From: Gordius sp. MW1
Taxonomy: Eukaryota; Nematomorpha; Gordioida; Gordea; Gordiidae
DNA: 64,000 bases
Direction of reading: 5' to 3'
Assembly (NCBI GenBank): GCA_964036665.1
Contig: OZ038526.1
Coordinates: forward strand, 22,196,001-22,260,000
In this document: positions 47,901-56,629 of the stretch, one piece after another
Position numbering within the stretch: position 1 is the stretch's first letter
Layout: each line of letters opens with the position of its first letter
Notes under the pieces: generated by a model
What the model saw: only the letters and a program-made list of their open reading frames with translations
Told to the model about the DNA's origin: nothing
Database searches by the model: none
Made by a program: the position numbers and the translations under genes

Positions 47901-50345
47901 GTTGTGTGTGTGGTGGCGGATTAGATTAACCTTGGCAATGAATTCGTTTTATGAGCGCTTGCGCTACGCATTTTTGTCACTCACTGCTGCACTACTAAAC
48001 TAACTAACGTTGCTATAATTATTAGGGGAGGGGAAAGGGGAGAAACCAGTAAAGCAATAGGACTAGGAAAAATACTTTATTTCCCACAATTTTAGTGACC
48101 TCAAATATCTGCGGTAAATTTCAAAAATCATTAAAGTTTTTAGGTGTAAGTGTAAATGGTAAGTTTTATCAATACTTGTTAAACAAACTACTCTACCCCT
48201 CAATCGATTACGTCACATGGGTAAGGAAAACGAATACCCCCACGAAATATATAACTTATATTATTGATTTTGTTTGATAGAGTGGGAAGGGGAAAGTTAA
48301 TTGCACAAGTAACTTAACTGACGAATCTTAAAAGGGGCGATATGAATATTTTCCGATATAAAATCTCGAAGGAGTCACTAAGCGTGGCAACAAAAATGAA
48401 GTTGTGGAGCTGGAGAGGAATAGTAGAGTTAGAGGGGTATCGTAGTAGGTCTAGGTATATCATGTGTAGAGAAAAACTAAACTTTTTTGCTGCCATAATT
48501 TATAATGAATGTTTATTTTATAATAAAATGATGAATATTTTCCGATATAAAATCTCGAAGGAGTCACAAAGCGTGCCAACAAAAGGGAAGTTGTGGAGCT
48601 GGAGAGGAATAGTAGAGTTAGAGGGGTATCGTAGTAGGTCGAGTATATCATGTGTAGAGAAAAACTAAACTTTTTCTGCCATAATTTATAATGAATACGT
48701 TTATTATATAATAAAATGATGAATATTTTCCGATATTAAATCTCTAAACTCTGAAACTACCGGCCCGATTCGCGCGAAAATTTAGCCGTATATGCCCAGG
48801 GCGGCCAGGGGTAAAATAGCTTTTTCAGATTCCTAAAATACCTTTTCGTTTTAAAAATATCGGACATTTCCCGGCCAGTTTCATTTATAGCATCATATAC
48901 AATAATGACGTCATACATACAAGGTTGAAGTTTTCTCGAATTAAATATTTAAAAGTATAATTAAAATGTTACAGGATACGGTCAAAATTATTTTAAATTA
49001 AATAAATAAATTTTATTAATGGTATTAACAAGAACAAAATACATGAGAGCCGAAAAAAAAACGAAAAAAAATTTCAAATCACAGTTTGGCCAATAGTCAT
49101 TTTTTTCCATTGGTCAGTACCAAGAGACGGTTTATAAATACATACGAGTAGAAAAAAACGAGAGAAAAAAATTTCGAGTCACACTTCGGCCAATGGTGAT
49201 TTTTTCCATTGGTCAGCAGCCAGCGGACGGCCAAAAAGCCATATTATCAATGGTATTAACAAAAACAATATATTAATTTGAAAAAAAAACGGAAAAAAAT
49301 TTCGAATCACAATTTGGCCAATGGTGATTTTTTTCATTCAGTAGCCAGGACACGGTTAAAAAGTCGTATTATCAAGGGTATTAACAAGAACAATATATTA
49401 ATTTAATTTAAAAAAAATAAAAATTTTGCCCTCTCCGAGATTCGAACCCACATTAGTAGAGGCATAGGCTTTTGTAGGGGCACAGGGACCCATATCAGTA
49501 GAGGCATAGGCCCTTGTAGGGGAGGGCACAGGGTAATTATCAATGTTAACCTAATATAACTATTCAAACACGGAAAAAAAATTCGATTTATTTGGCTAAT
49601 GGTCATTTTTTCATTGGTCAGGAGCCAGCGGACGGCCAAAAAGTCATATTATCAATGGTATTAACAAGAACAATATATTAATTTAATTTAAAAAAAATAA
49701 AAATTTTGCCCTCTCCGAGATTCGAACCAGCAATTATTACCCTCGCCGGGATTCGAACCCACATCAGTAGAGGTATAGGCTTTTGTAGGGGCACAGGGAC
49801 CCACATCAGTAGAGGCATAGGCCCTTGTAGGGAAGGACATAGGGTAATTATCAATGTTAACCTAATATACCCAATTCAAAAACGAAAAAAAAAATTCGAT
49901 TTATTTGGCCAATGGTCATTTTTTTCATTGGTCAGTAGCAAGCGGACGGTCAAAAAGTCATATCATCAATGGTATTAAGAACAAAATATTAATTTAATTT
50001 AAAAAAAAACTTGGTGGACAACGGACACCAAAAAACGAGCCCATAAATTGCATAACAATCAAAAATAATTTTTTTAAATGATTAACAAAATTATAGAATG
50101 TAACTAAATTTGACATTTTATATATTTCAAATAGCTTAAGTAAAATATTAAAATTCAATCAACGTTTTTTTATTTATTTGAACACATAGAAAAGCTTTGT
50201 TGAAGCCTCAGAAAATTCTTCAGAAATGAGAAAAGGAACTATGAAACAACAAAACCTTCCAAAACAATCAAATCCTTCTGATCCTGGAGGCTATTTTAAT
50301 TTTTCACTTAAAGAAAAAGTTGCACAAATGAAAAGAAATAAATAA
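29905..50345 (+). CDS. NBN: Nibrin (NBS1), 12 exons, 605 aa
   Basis: Exons: 29905-29935, 29971-30223, 30317-30476, 30515-30642, 30708-30825, 30959-31131, 31179-31300, 31371-31497, 41090-41256 (or from 41096), 43304-43450, 46734-46969, 50190-50345; frame is kept throughout. Nibrin is the adaptor of the MRE11-RAD50-NBS1 complex, which senses DNA double-strand breaks and recruits ATM. The FHA domain covers about residues 20-94 (YVVGRKNSDIIIEND, SISRKHSV, KYGTYVNGKKV), with the phosphopeptide-binding R25, S39, R40 and H42 in place. Tandem BRCT domains follow to about residue 310 (SDICLAILT near the end). A poorly conserved linker precedes the MRE11-binding region, GFKKFRKAV and PKIIGGTDLI at about 475-505, close to FKKFKK and HIIGGSDLI in other animals. 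The last exon ends GGYFNFSLKEK, an FxF/Y ATM-binding-like motif at residues 590-592. Exon 1 is short and least certain. Poly(A) signals lie at 50,437-50,446. Confidence 0.9.
32982..34593 (-). CDS. Predicted single-pass membrane protein, nested antisense in NBN
   Basis: Two exons, 33573-34593 and 32982-33499, join across a 73-nt GT-AG intron (AATG|GTATGC, TACTAG|GTTATT) in one frame of 512 aa. I do not recognise the family. Residues 1-80 are polar and basic. A hydrophobic segment follows (SYVVALFCVAVIGIAFVFLV, then AVALAALWYV) with a basic stop-transfer KRNR, then a long, probably cytoplasmic, low-complexity tail with GRKGKKK, a Ser/Gly run HSCDSSGIGSSAFDS, an acidic DSDCEEDLESG, a proline run RLGPPPPPW and a final EEWRRVVKEIQDLG. 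The base composition is much richer in G+C than the surrounding intron, and the frame is long, which favours a real gene. The bases before the first ATG end in AG after a pyrimidine run, so this could be an internal exon with more exons upstream. It is nested in and opposite to NBN. Confidence 0.65.
34640..35315. other. Flank of the nested gene; no supported feature
   Basis: Contains G-runs near 34,730 and 34,875 and a CTCTCCCTCTCTCGCTC tract near 35,000. The upstream exon or promoter of the nested gene might lie here, but none could be identified. Confidence 0.35.
35325..35790. repeat. Solo arm related to the long-TIR element at 43.7-46.1 kb
   Basis: GGCCATTCCTTGACAAATCA, the AATTTCTGAAAATTTTAGCC block and later TTTTCTATC and ACCAAAAATC stretches follow, in order, the left arm of the element at 43,706. 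Divergence is high. No inverted partner was seen. Confidence 0.65.
35800..35912. mobile_element. Fragment of CAGTGGCGTA-type MITE
   Basis: GAAATTTTAGCCATAAT to CCAGCCCTCCCTGCCCCC and CCACGCCCCTA closely parallels 62,827-62,910 (GAAATTTTAGCCATAAT, CCCTCCCTGCCCCC, GGCTACGCCCA). It is the right end of a shared element family. Confidence 0.55.
35915..39136. other. AT-rich intron sequence
   Basis: About 3.2 kb of NBN intron without recognised gene, RNA or element; T-rich and A-rich runs, and a G-run at about 37,445. Confidence 0.5.
39145..40266. mobile_element. Non-autonomous hAT element with GGGTCGGGT arrays
   Basis: GAACTGAT flanks it exactly (39137-39144, 40267-40274). The ends are TAGAGAACTGC and its perfect complement. 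CGGGTCGGGT-type arrays span about 180-220 bp inside each end. The AT-rich centre is non-coding. Confidence 0.9.
41554..42225. mobile_element. hAT element inside the palindrome
   Basis: CTGTAGAT flanks it exactly (41546-41553, 42226-42233). The ends are CAGTGGTTCTTAACCT and the complement of CAGTGATTCTTAACCT, a terminus type common in animal hAT elements. It is internally deleted and keeps only the transposase C-terminus. Confidence 0.9.
41790..42059 (-). pseudogene. hAT transposase C-terminus (ZBED5-like)
   Basis: 89 residues, including FWIQIRAEYPPLFSTAIQNL, LPFASTYLCEKGFSTMVDIK and TKKRNRLRLDSCMRIALQSI. The L-P-F-x-S-T-Y-L-C-E-x-x-F-S block is the dimerisation region of hAT transposases related to the domesticated ZBED5 proteins. 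The catalytic core is deleted. Confidence 0.85.
43706..46126. mobile_element. Long-TIR DNA transposon in NBN intron 10
   Basis: Arms of about 660-690 bp (43,706-44,365 and 45,434-46,126) are inverted copies: both outer ends read ATGGGCCATTCCATG, then share CCACCATCTCAGATCGAGCT and inner CAGGGTTAG. The centre carries a decayed protein gene on the minus strand. The element makes up 2.4 of the 3.3 kb intron. I could not assign the superfamily or fix a target duplication. Confidence 0.85.
44420..45247 (-). pseudogene. Transposon protein with SHGKSPCDG motif
   Basis: The 151-residue frame at 44,792-45,247 contains LCHHIDDHGIKAEWNFFATS, HGKSPCDGAAGTLKRLAYKA and SLQKPFENQLTQPFELFEWA. After frame changes the strand continues with NGYVACKYQSKWWLALVV, VVHLLHPNGPSKSFFPV and finally SPYTLTGRSYTISAQEM. 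I recognise this combination (F-A-T-S-H-G-K-x-x-C-D-G, W-W-L, H-P-x-G-P) as one that recurs in uncharacterised invertebrate proteins, and infer it is the protein of this transposon type. The start of the protein is not identifiable. Confidence 0.65.
46140..46733. other. End of NBN intron 10
   Basis: AT-rich; ends with acceptor TTTATATCCAG before NBN exon 11. Nothing else recognised. Confidence 0.5.
47340..50010 (-). repeat. Array of tRNA-like SINE units in NBN intron 11
   Basis: Several units of about 240-330 bp repeat in the same orientation. On the minus strand they contain GTGGGTTCGAATCCCGGCG, that is, a tRNA T-arm with an exact pol III B box GGTTCGAATCC (near 47,550, 49,440, 49,720 and 49,750). 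They share GGCCAATGG...CATTGGTCA hairpins (seen near 47,435, 47,660, 49,085, 49,185, 49,310, 49,590 and 49,905) and a TATTAACAAGAACAATATATT block. No convincing A box was found. Confidence 0.65.
48342..48740. repeat. Tandem repeat, about 188 bp unit
   Basis: ATGAATATTTTCCGATAT starts at 48,342, 48,531 and 48,719. The first two units share GTGGAGCTGGAGAGGAATAG and GGGGTATCGTAGTAGGTC, and the third is cut off after about 25 bp. It lies between the SINE-like units. Confidence 0.85.
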
Positions 50346-51392
50346 TTACATATTCCATATTTTTATATTACCTGTGCAAATAGTTTGACAAAAATATATT
50401 TAGATTAACATTGTTGTAATAATTGTTAAATCTTATAATAAATAAATTTTATATGCTTGGATGATTAATTCATAACTTTTGCAAAGTTTTTAAATATTGT
50501 TAAATTAAAACAAAACTGCCTTGAACTATTATCCAATCTTTCCAGTATAACGTCAACATTTTAATAGTTATTGCTAGCAATATCTAATATTTAAATTTAA
50601 TATTATGATTTTTCTTATAATTACTCAATGTATTAAAATAATCACAGGATTTAATGAATATATATAACATAAAATTATTTGACATTTTACGTGTTAAAAT
50701 TTTTTAAATACAATATCGTAATTTGGCGAGAAATAAAATTTTTATTAGTTTATTTATATGGGGGGAGGAACAAAAAATATAAAATGATTTACAAGCAATT
50801 TATTCTTCCTATTATATTATCAATTGACTTATATTTCAAAAGACTTTTGAATTTTTAAAATATTAAAGGTGGCAGTACATTGTTTATTTATTATGTTCAC
50901 TTTAAATCATCAATTAGTTAAACGAATAAACTTCTTCTGTTTAAAAGAATTTTAAGTGCCTATATTTTTTTTATTTTTCTAAATTAGCTGCAAAAACTTT
51001 AACACACGTTTTAAACATATAAGATTTAAATATTAACTTAAATTAACAAGGATAAATTGTAAGCCTAGCAAATTTCGATTCTCTTTATAACAAGAAAAAA
51101 TATAAAGATTATTAATAATAAAAAATTTAAAAAACACAGAATTTGTACATATTTTGGAATAATTCTTGTATTTCTGCATTTAAATATGGATACTACAAGT
51201 TGATTATTATTAAAACAGTTTTTTAGTTCAATAAATTTATTTGGTTTATAAATGGAGTAAAACTTTATATACATTAAGAATAAGTTGTTAAATATCAATT
51301 TATCATTTTGTGATATAATAGGAGGGGTGTTTAGATATAATTGTTATAGCTTCATTGTACTCAGCTAAATCTAATCAAAGATAATATAAATT
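50346..51392. other. Convergent NBN-RPA3 intergenic region
   Basis: 1.05 kb between two stop codons. AATAAA signals lie at 50,437-50,446 for NBN and at 51,236-51,241 on the minus strand for RPA3. The rest is AT-rich with nothing recognised. Confidence 0.6.
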
Positions 51393-51756
51393 TCAATTTA
51401 ATTTACCAAAAGAGTCCAAATTGTCATCATCAAATTGGGTAAAACTTTCACAAATTACATTACCATTAAGGTCAACTGTTCCATAAATCTCTGATAGTCC
51501 TTTAGGATATGACATGACCTATAATTTTACAATTTAACCCTTAAAACATCATACTTGATCTTTCATAAAAACTTTCAAGTTTTGATTATCTGGGCTCAAA
51601 ATGTTAAATAATTTTTGGGATTTATCAACCTTAAAACATATATCAATAAATGCAATTTACATATACGCTTGTAACATTTCCAAGAAGACAAACTTTTTTG
51701 CCTTTAAATTTCTGCAACATAGCTGCATTGCATCGTATTTTTGCACCGTTATCCAT
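51393..51756 (-). CDS. RPA3: Replication protein A 14 kDa subunit, three exons, 98 aa
   Basis: Exons on the minus strand: 51756-51661, 51629-51555, 51518-51393, all phase 0. RPA3 is the smallest subunit of the RPA trimer, which coats single-stranded DNA during replication and repair; its OB fold holds the trimer together. Matches to the family: the start MDNGAKIRCNAAMLQKFKGK corresponds to the RINAGMLAQF region, then KVCLLGNVTSVY (strand 1), LFNILSPDNQNLKVFM, and YPKGLSEIYGTVDLNGN followed by VICESFTQFDDDN, which parallels EISGIVEVVGRV and CTSYVQFKED of human RPA3. The protein is about 20 residues shorter at the C-terminus than human RPA3 (121 aa), ending LDSFGKLN. The introns are 31 nt (51630-51660) and 36 nt (51519-51554), both GT-AG; retaining either one gives a stop or a frameshift. 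Confidence 0.85.
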
Positions 51757-52034
51757 ATGAGGTACACAAATTTAAAATTATGTTGTTTCCCCACTTGGTA
51801 CATTTAACAATAATCGACCGACTAACATAAACATATTTAAAAGTAACCAGAGAAGCAGAAAAGTTGATACCATCTAGTTTGATTTAAAAAATAACATTTT
51901 GTCCATCTAAAATTATTAAATTAATTTTTCCCAGTTTTAATTAGTCCTCCGCCATATGCAAAGCGTACAATGTACCATGAAATCATAAAATACTACTAAA
52001 GCATTATAGTACTGAAATATGATAGTAAAGTGTT

Positions 52035-52160
52035 GTGGTTGCGCATGCGCGGGATCATGCGCAGCCAAGTCTTCTATGCGCAGCCTACCATGCGTGTCTT
52101 CTCCCCTCTCTCCCCTCGCTTTGTTAAACGCGTGCTAATGCCAGCTGCGCTGGCAAATCA
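52035..52160 (-). promoter_or_regulatory. Candidate RPA3 promoter with NRF1-like site
   Basis: A GC-rich island about 280-380 bp upstream of the RPA3 start in otherwise AT-rich sequence. It contains the palindrome GCGCATGCGC (52,041-52,050), which matches the NRF1 core, and further ATGCGCAGCC repeats. NRF1 commonly controls replication and repair genes in animals; use here is inferred. Confidence 0.5.
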
Positions 52161-52169
52161 AGCGTAAAT

Positions 52170-52970
52170 AATAAGATCATTGTACTTTAATACACAGTTC
52201 ATATTTTCCGATATATGTAAATCTCGTTCGCTTAATATCTTTTTTTGTATCCCTTCTTATCTTCGCGCATTCTGAATTCTTGGGCACCATAATATGATTC
52301 GGTTAAAATATATTGAAATATTCAAGTTGAATAAAGTGGAATAGAATAAGGTAAGATCTATAAAATGATTGATTGGCAATAAATAAGATTATTGATTAAA
52401 TATTAATGTAATTGGTGTTATGTTTTTCTTTAATGGTGTTTTATTCTTTCTTTATAAAGCGACTCACCTAACAACGCTTTATATTAATATCTTCTTATGT
52501 ATTAGTCTTCACTGTGTTATATATACATTTTTTACTATTAATTGTTTTAATCAGTCGAAGCTGTCCTCTAATAGTTAGACCCTGGCGATGAGTTCTGCCA
52601 AACTAGGAATTTAACTCAGCTTAGCAGCTTAAGACATTTTCTGTATGAGTAATTCAAAAGACTAAGACAAATTTTATATTTTGATTACTTATGTTGACTA
52701 ACTCCTATAACTGAGTATAAAGTAAGGTGTTAATCGCCTTGAGATATAATTATGGGATTCTGATTTACCCAATTTCGCAATAAAGACTAAAAATTAAAAG
52801 TAAATGGTTCTTTGCATTTGATTTTTAGGATCGATTTTATGCTAATAAATTTTTATTAAGTGCACTCTGTTCTACCAAATTATTATTTTTATAAAGATTT
52901 ATTAAAAACGATAGGATATAATAGTTAAAAGTTTGTAAATTTTATTTTATAATTATATCAAGCTAACTCA
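52170..52970. other. AT-rich intergenic sequence
   Basis: No gene or repeat recognised. Confidence 0.4.
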
Positions 52971-52974
52971 TACG

Positions 52975-53277
52975 TCATATGTAATCAAACTGAATTTTGA
53001 TAGGACCTGAATTTGAATTTCGAATATATTTGTTTTTTATTAAAACAATATTAACAGATATACGAGGTGCATTTAATATATTGCTTGGTAAAAGGTAATC
53101 GATTAAATTTGCTTTTAAAGAAACTATTTCAAACATAAATATTTTTAAAGTTTTGCTGTCCTGACGGTATGTCATATGTTTATAAGCCAAACGCCTTTTT
53201 CTGGGGATTACACCTGTATTAGAGAACTGTATAGCAGAGGTCAGATTTGTTATAATTTTTTTGTCCGAACTCGGCAT
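52975..53277 (-). CDS. Hypothetical open frame, 100 codons
   Basis: Starts MPSSDKKIITNLTSAIQFSN and contains GVIPRKRRLAYKHMTYRQDS and LPSNILNAPRISVNIVLIKN. I do not recognise it. It lies between RPA3 and a block of hAT fragments. Length and composition leave open a real exon, a transposon relic or chance. Confidence 0.25.
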   Translation of the reverse strand: MPSSDKKIITNLTSAIQFSNTGVIPRKRRLAYKHMTYRQDSKTLKIFMFEIVSLKANLIDYLLPSNILNAPRISVNIVLIKNKYIRNSNSGPIKIQFDYI

Positions 53278-53559
53278 GGTTCGATATTAGTAATCTGCCC
53301 TCCCAAGCCGGTTTGAAACCCTTCTATGTGTCTGCCCGACAATGCCTGTAATATTAGAGGCCCGGCCCCTCTTGAAATAATGTGTTTCAAATAATTTAGC
53401 ACTAATATCGTCATATTTTTTAAAAATTTAACTTAGTTTTTGATTTTTTTTGGATGAGAACTAGGATTAACAAACATTATAAAATCAAATTAAAAGTGAC
53501 AAATTACACACAAAAACAATATAGTAAATTATTATAAAAACAACATTTTGTCCTAATTG

Positions 53560-53848
53560 CCCGAATCTTGTTATGGTGGCCGCCCGGGCCCGCCCGAAAG
53601 TCAAATTTTACGACAGCTGCCCCGCCTGGCCCGGCTAGTGGGCTAGGCATGCAGGTTCGGAAAGTGGGCCGTGCCGGCGTTTCAGGTCTGTGCTGCAAAG
53701 ACACTTTTTTTCATCCCGAACTCGACCCGACACGAATTTTTTTTAAATTTCAACCCGGACCCGACCCAAAAACATTACAAAATTTTCAACCCGAACCTGA
53801 CCCGATTTCGAGTCGGGTCGGGTTACGGGTCACCCGTGCAGATCTCTA
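53560..53848. mobile_element. hAT end fragments with CCCGAC and GCCCG arrays
   Basis: The right edge reads GGGTCACCCGTGCAGATCTCTA and ends at 53,848. Its complement, TAGAGATCTGCACGGGTGAC, matches the left end of the element at 39,145 (TAGAGAACTGCGCGGGTGAC), so both belong to one family. To the left, 53,560-53,690 has GCCCGCCCG-type sequence like the 55,381 element. No left terminus with matching duplication was found, so this is a truncated or composite copy. Confidence 0.65.
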
Positions 53849-53849
53849 A

Positions 53850-54890
53850 CCTTTATTGATCTTTTTGCACCCTCTAGCGATGCTCACGATTCCTTAGTCG
53901 GTAGAGCATTGGAAATGCTTTACAAATATTTAACTCTATAAGGATCTTCCATTTTTATTCCCATCATTTCGTCAAGCTCAGGGATGTTCCGGAATAGTAC
54001 TTAAAAATTTTTTATATAACTAAATAGGCGCTCACCTCACTCAAAAAAGTTCAAATAGTTTTTTAATCAGCCAATCAATCGACATTGCCATCACAAAAAT
54101 TAATTTTTATTCCCTGATTGATACAATGCCCACTCTTAAAGAAAATGAAGAAACGGATAAGTCTTTTAATCATTTTTTTTATAAAAAATTTCGTTTTTGT
54201 ATCTTTTTATTAATTCCACTATATATTTTATACTTTTTATAATAAAGCATGTCAATTCTTAAAAAAAACATATATATTTTAGCATGTGTCATACACAATT
54301 ATTTGCAAATAAACCTCTATTGCATTATCAAAAAAACAGCTGAAATGTTACAATTAATTTTTTTAACTTAATAAACGACAATTATGACAAGGGTCCCATA
54401 AAATATGCTCCCTCCATATATGCCACCCACCAAAACCTTGTACTGCTTAAAAAATCTAAACTAAGACTAGAGGGCTACATTTAAAGTTTTGATTATGCCG
54501 AAACTCGAATAAGAAAAACAGACACTAAAATCTTTTTGTCTATTGTGGTTCTTTTAAAACTTAAATCTTTTTACAACACGTAGACGGCAGATAGCTAAAT
54601 AGTGCAAGCCTAAGACAGCAATATTTAATAGTGGTATAAATTATTGTTTATTCAAAAGTCTTTACAAATAACATTTAATATTCATTAGACAAAATCCCAA
54701 ATCCCTCTATTATAATTCTGATTTAGAACCGATATATTTATAAGATTTAATCTCTCAACAAATTTATGGTAAGCCGGGGGAGGGAGCAATGGGGGACATC
54801 CTTAATTTCAAATCAAAAATTGCGTCTATTTTCTAGGTTATAACCCACTTAGGGTAATGTAGTTTAAATTTGACCAAAGAGGAACCAAAA
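53850..54890. other. AT-rich intergenic sequence
   Basis: No gene, RNA or repeat recognised. Confidence 0.4.
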
Positions 54891-55380
54891 AATATTGGGA
54901 TTTACCTATCTCGATTAGTATGCAACTAGAAAATTAACTACGGCATACGGATGAGCTCTAATAATGGCGAAAATGTTATATGTCTGTCATATTGATTTTA
55001 TCATAGGCTAATACACTGCTCATTTAGAGCATGCATACATATCAAAAATTTGATGTAAATTCAGCCATCTTGAAGTGAGTATTCGCCATATTGTTTGATC
55101 GCGTCAATCCCAATAGAATCGAGTTCATTATATAGATGTTATATAAGTGTATTTCAGTGTTTATATCTTTTATTTAGAAACCAAAATCCCACATATATTC
55201 TAGATGTAATTTGTGAAAGGTAAAGTAGAAAACAGTCTGAAATTAGATTTGAAATTAGTTAACATTTTGAAGAGGATAATAATAACCTGATTTAGGAGTG
55301 CCGCAATTAACTTTTAAGTTCACTCTAATTAGCGCCATCTATAGGCAATTTTAATTACAGACTTATTTAACTATATATAT

Positions 55381-56189
55381 TAGAGACCTGCAACGGGCCT
55401 ATTTTGCTTGGTCGGCCCGCCCGCTTCAAAAATTTCTAGGCCCGGGCCCGGCCCTGGGCCCGCTGAAAAAAAAAAATTTGGCCCTGGCCCGGCCCTAAAC
55501 ATTTTTTGCAAAACCCAGGCCCGGCCCAAGCCCGTATTTTTTTTTGCAAATTTTTAAACGATTGTTATTTTTTTATTAAAAAGTTAATTCAATATTCAGT
55601 AATATATGTTAAAAACAATAAACGTTAATTATTTCCTGTCTTAATCGGGTTCTTCACTCTTCTAATAAGCGACCAGCCGTAGAGAAATTTCGTTCACTTG
55701 TGGCACTTGTAGCCGGGATACATGAAACCATAAATGCCAAATGAGATAATTTTGGGTACCTAATTAAAGGTTATATTGATTTTACTTTATTTACTTACCT
55801 TCTTTGCCTTTCCACCATTTTATTTCAATTGAGTTGAGTACAATTCAAATTTCGCAGTACTTTTGGTAAATGTATGAATGAAAAATGAAAAGTAAGTGTG
55901 TTTGTGTTGCGTATTAGGACACAAAAAAATAAATTTAAATTAATAAAAAAACAGTTTAAATATAAGACGTTTGTCTTTGTTTAAGTTGTAATTATTTTAG
56001 AGTATTTATTACTTTACTACACAAATAAAAAATTAACTATTTTGCAACGAGCTTTTAACGGGCCTAGCTAAATATAGGCCCGGCCCGCTTGATTTGTCGG
56101 CCCGCCTAAGCCCGGCCCGTTGTTTTTTTTAAAGTCCAAAGCCCGCCCATACCCGGCCTGTGGGCCGGGCCGGGCCGTGCAGGTCTCTA
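55381..56189. mobile_element. Internally deleted hAT element with GGCCCG arrays
   Basis: ATATATAT flanks both ends (55373-55380, 56190-56197), consistent with an 8-bp duplication although the sequence is simple. Ends are TAGAGACCTGCA and its exact complement. GGCCCGGCCC arrays lie inside each end, and a transposase scrap lies on the minus strand. Confidence 0.85.
55600..55770 (-). pseudogene. hAT transposase C-terminal scrap
   Basis: The minus strand reads CIPATSATSERNFSTAGRLL, EE, stop, RTRLRQEIINVY. P-A-T-S-A-x-S-E-R-x-F-S-x-A-G is the conserved dimerisation motif of hAT transposases. The rest is deleted. Confidence 0.8.
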
Positions 56190-56629
56190 ATATATATTCC
56201 TATCTTTTTTAGTATGCAACTCTAAAATGATAGAGGGCCCTAATTAGAGTATACTTTTAAGTTAATTGCGGCACTCCTAATTGAGGTATTTTATCTCCTT
56301 TAAATACATTTAAAAAATCAAAATTTTTTAATTAATTTCGAATATCATTTAACAAAATAATTATTATCTACCATATATGAGGGTTATCCCTAACCACGAT
56401 AATAATGGGTTGAATCTTATTTGGTTTAATAAATACCTATCTCGTTTAGAATGCGACTAGATAATTAATTATGGCATACTGATGAGCTCTAATAAGAGCG
56501 AAAACGTTATATGTCTGTTATCATTTCGAGTCACTTGCGTTAAACTAAAAGGTAACTTTTTAAAAGCAATAGACCTTATCCGTGTTATTGTTAATAATCT
56601 AGCAGATTTTTCATAATTGTAAATCGATA

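Larger units (their letters stand above)
54895..56525. repeat. Palindromic MITE-like unit and direct repeats around a hAT element
   Basis: TTAGGAGTGCCGCAATTAAC near 55,295 has its complement near 56,260 (GTTAATTGCGGCACTCCTAA), giving inverted flanks of about 120 bp around the hAT element. Outside, CCTATCTCGATTAGTATGC with GGATGAGCTCTAATAATGGC (from 54,905) recurs in the same direction from about 56,447 (CCTATCTCGTTTAGAATGC, TGATGAGCTCTAATAAGAGC). Confidence 0.65.

Noticed and set aside
47540..49770. Functional tRNA genes
   Set aside because: Only the T-arm/B box is convincing; acceptor stem, D-arm and A box could not be found, and the units are repeated with surrounding sequence.
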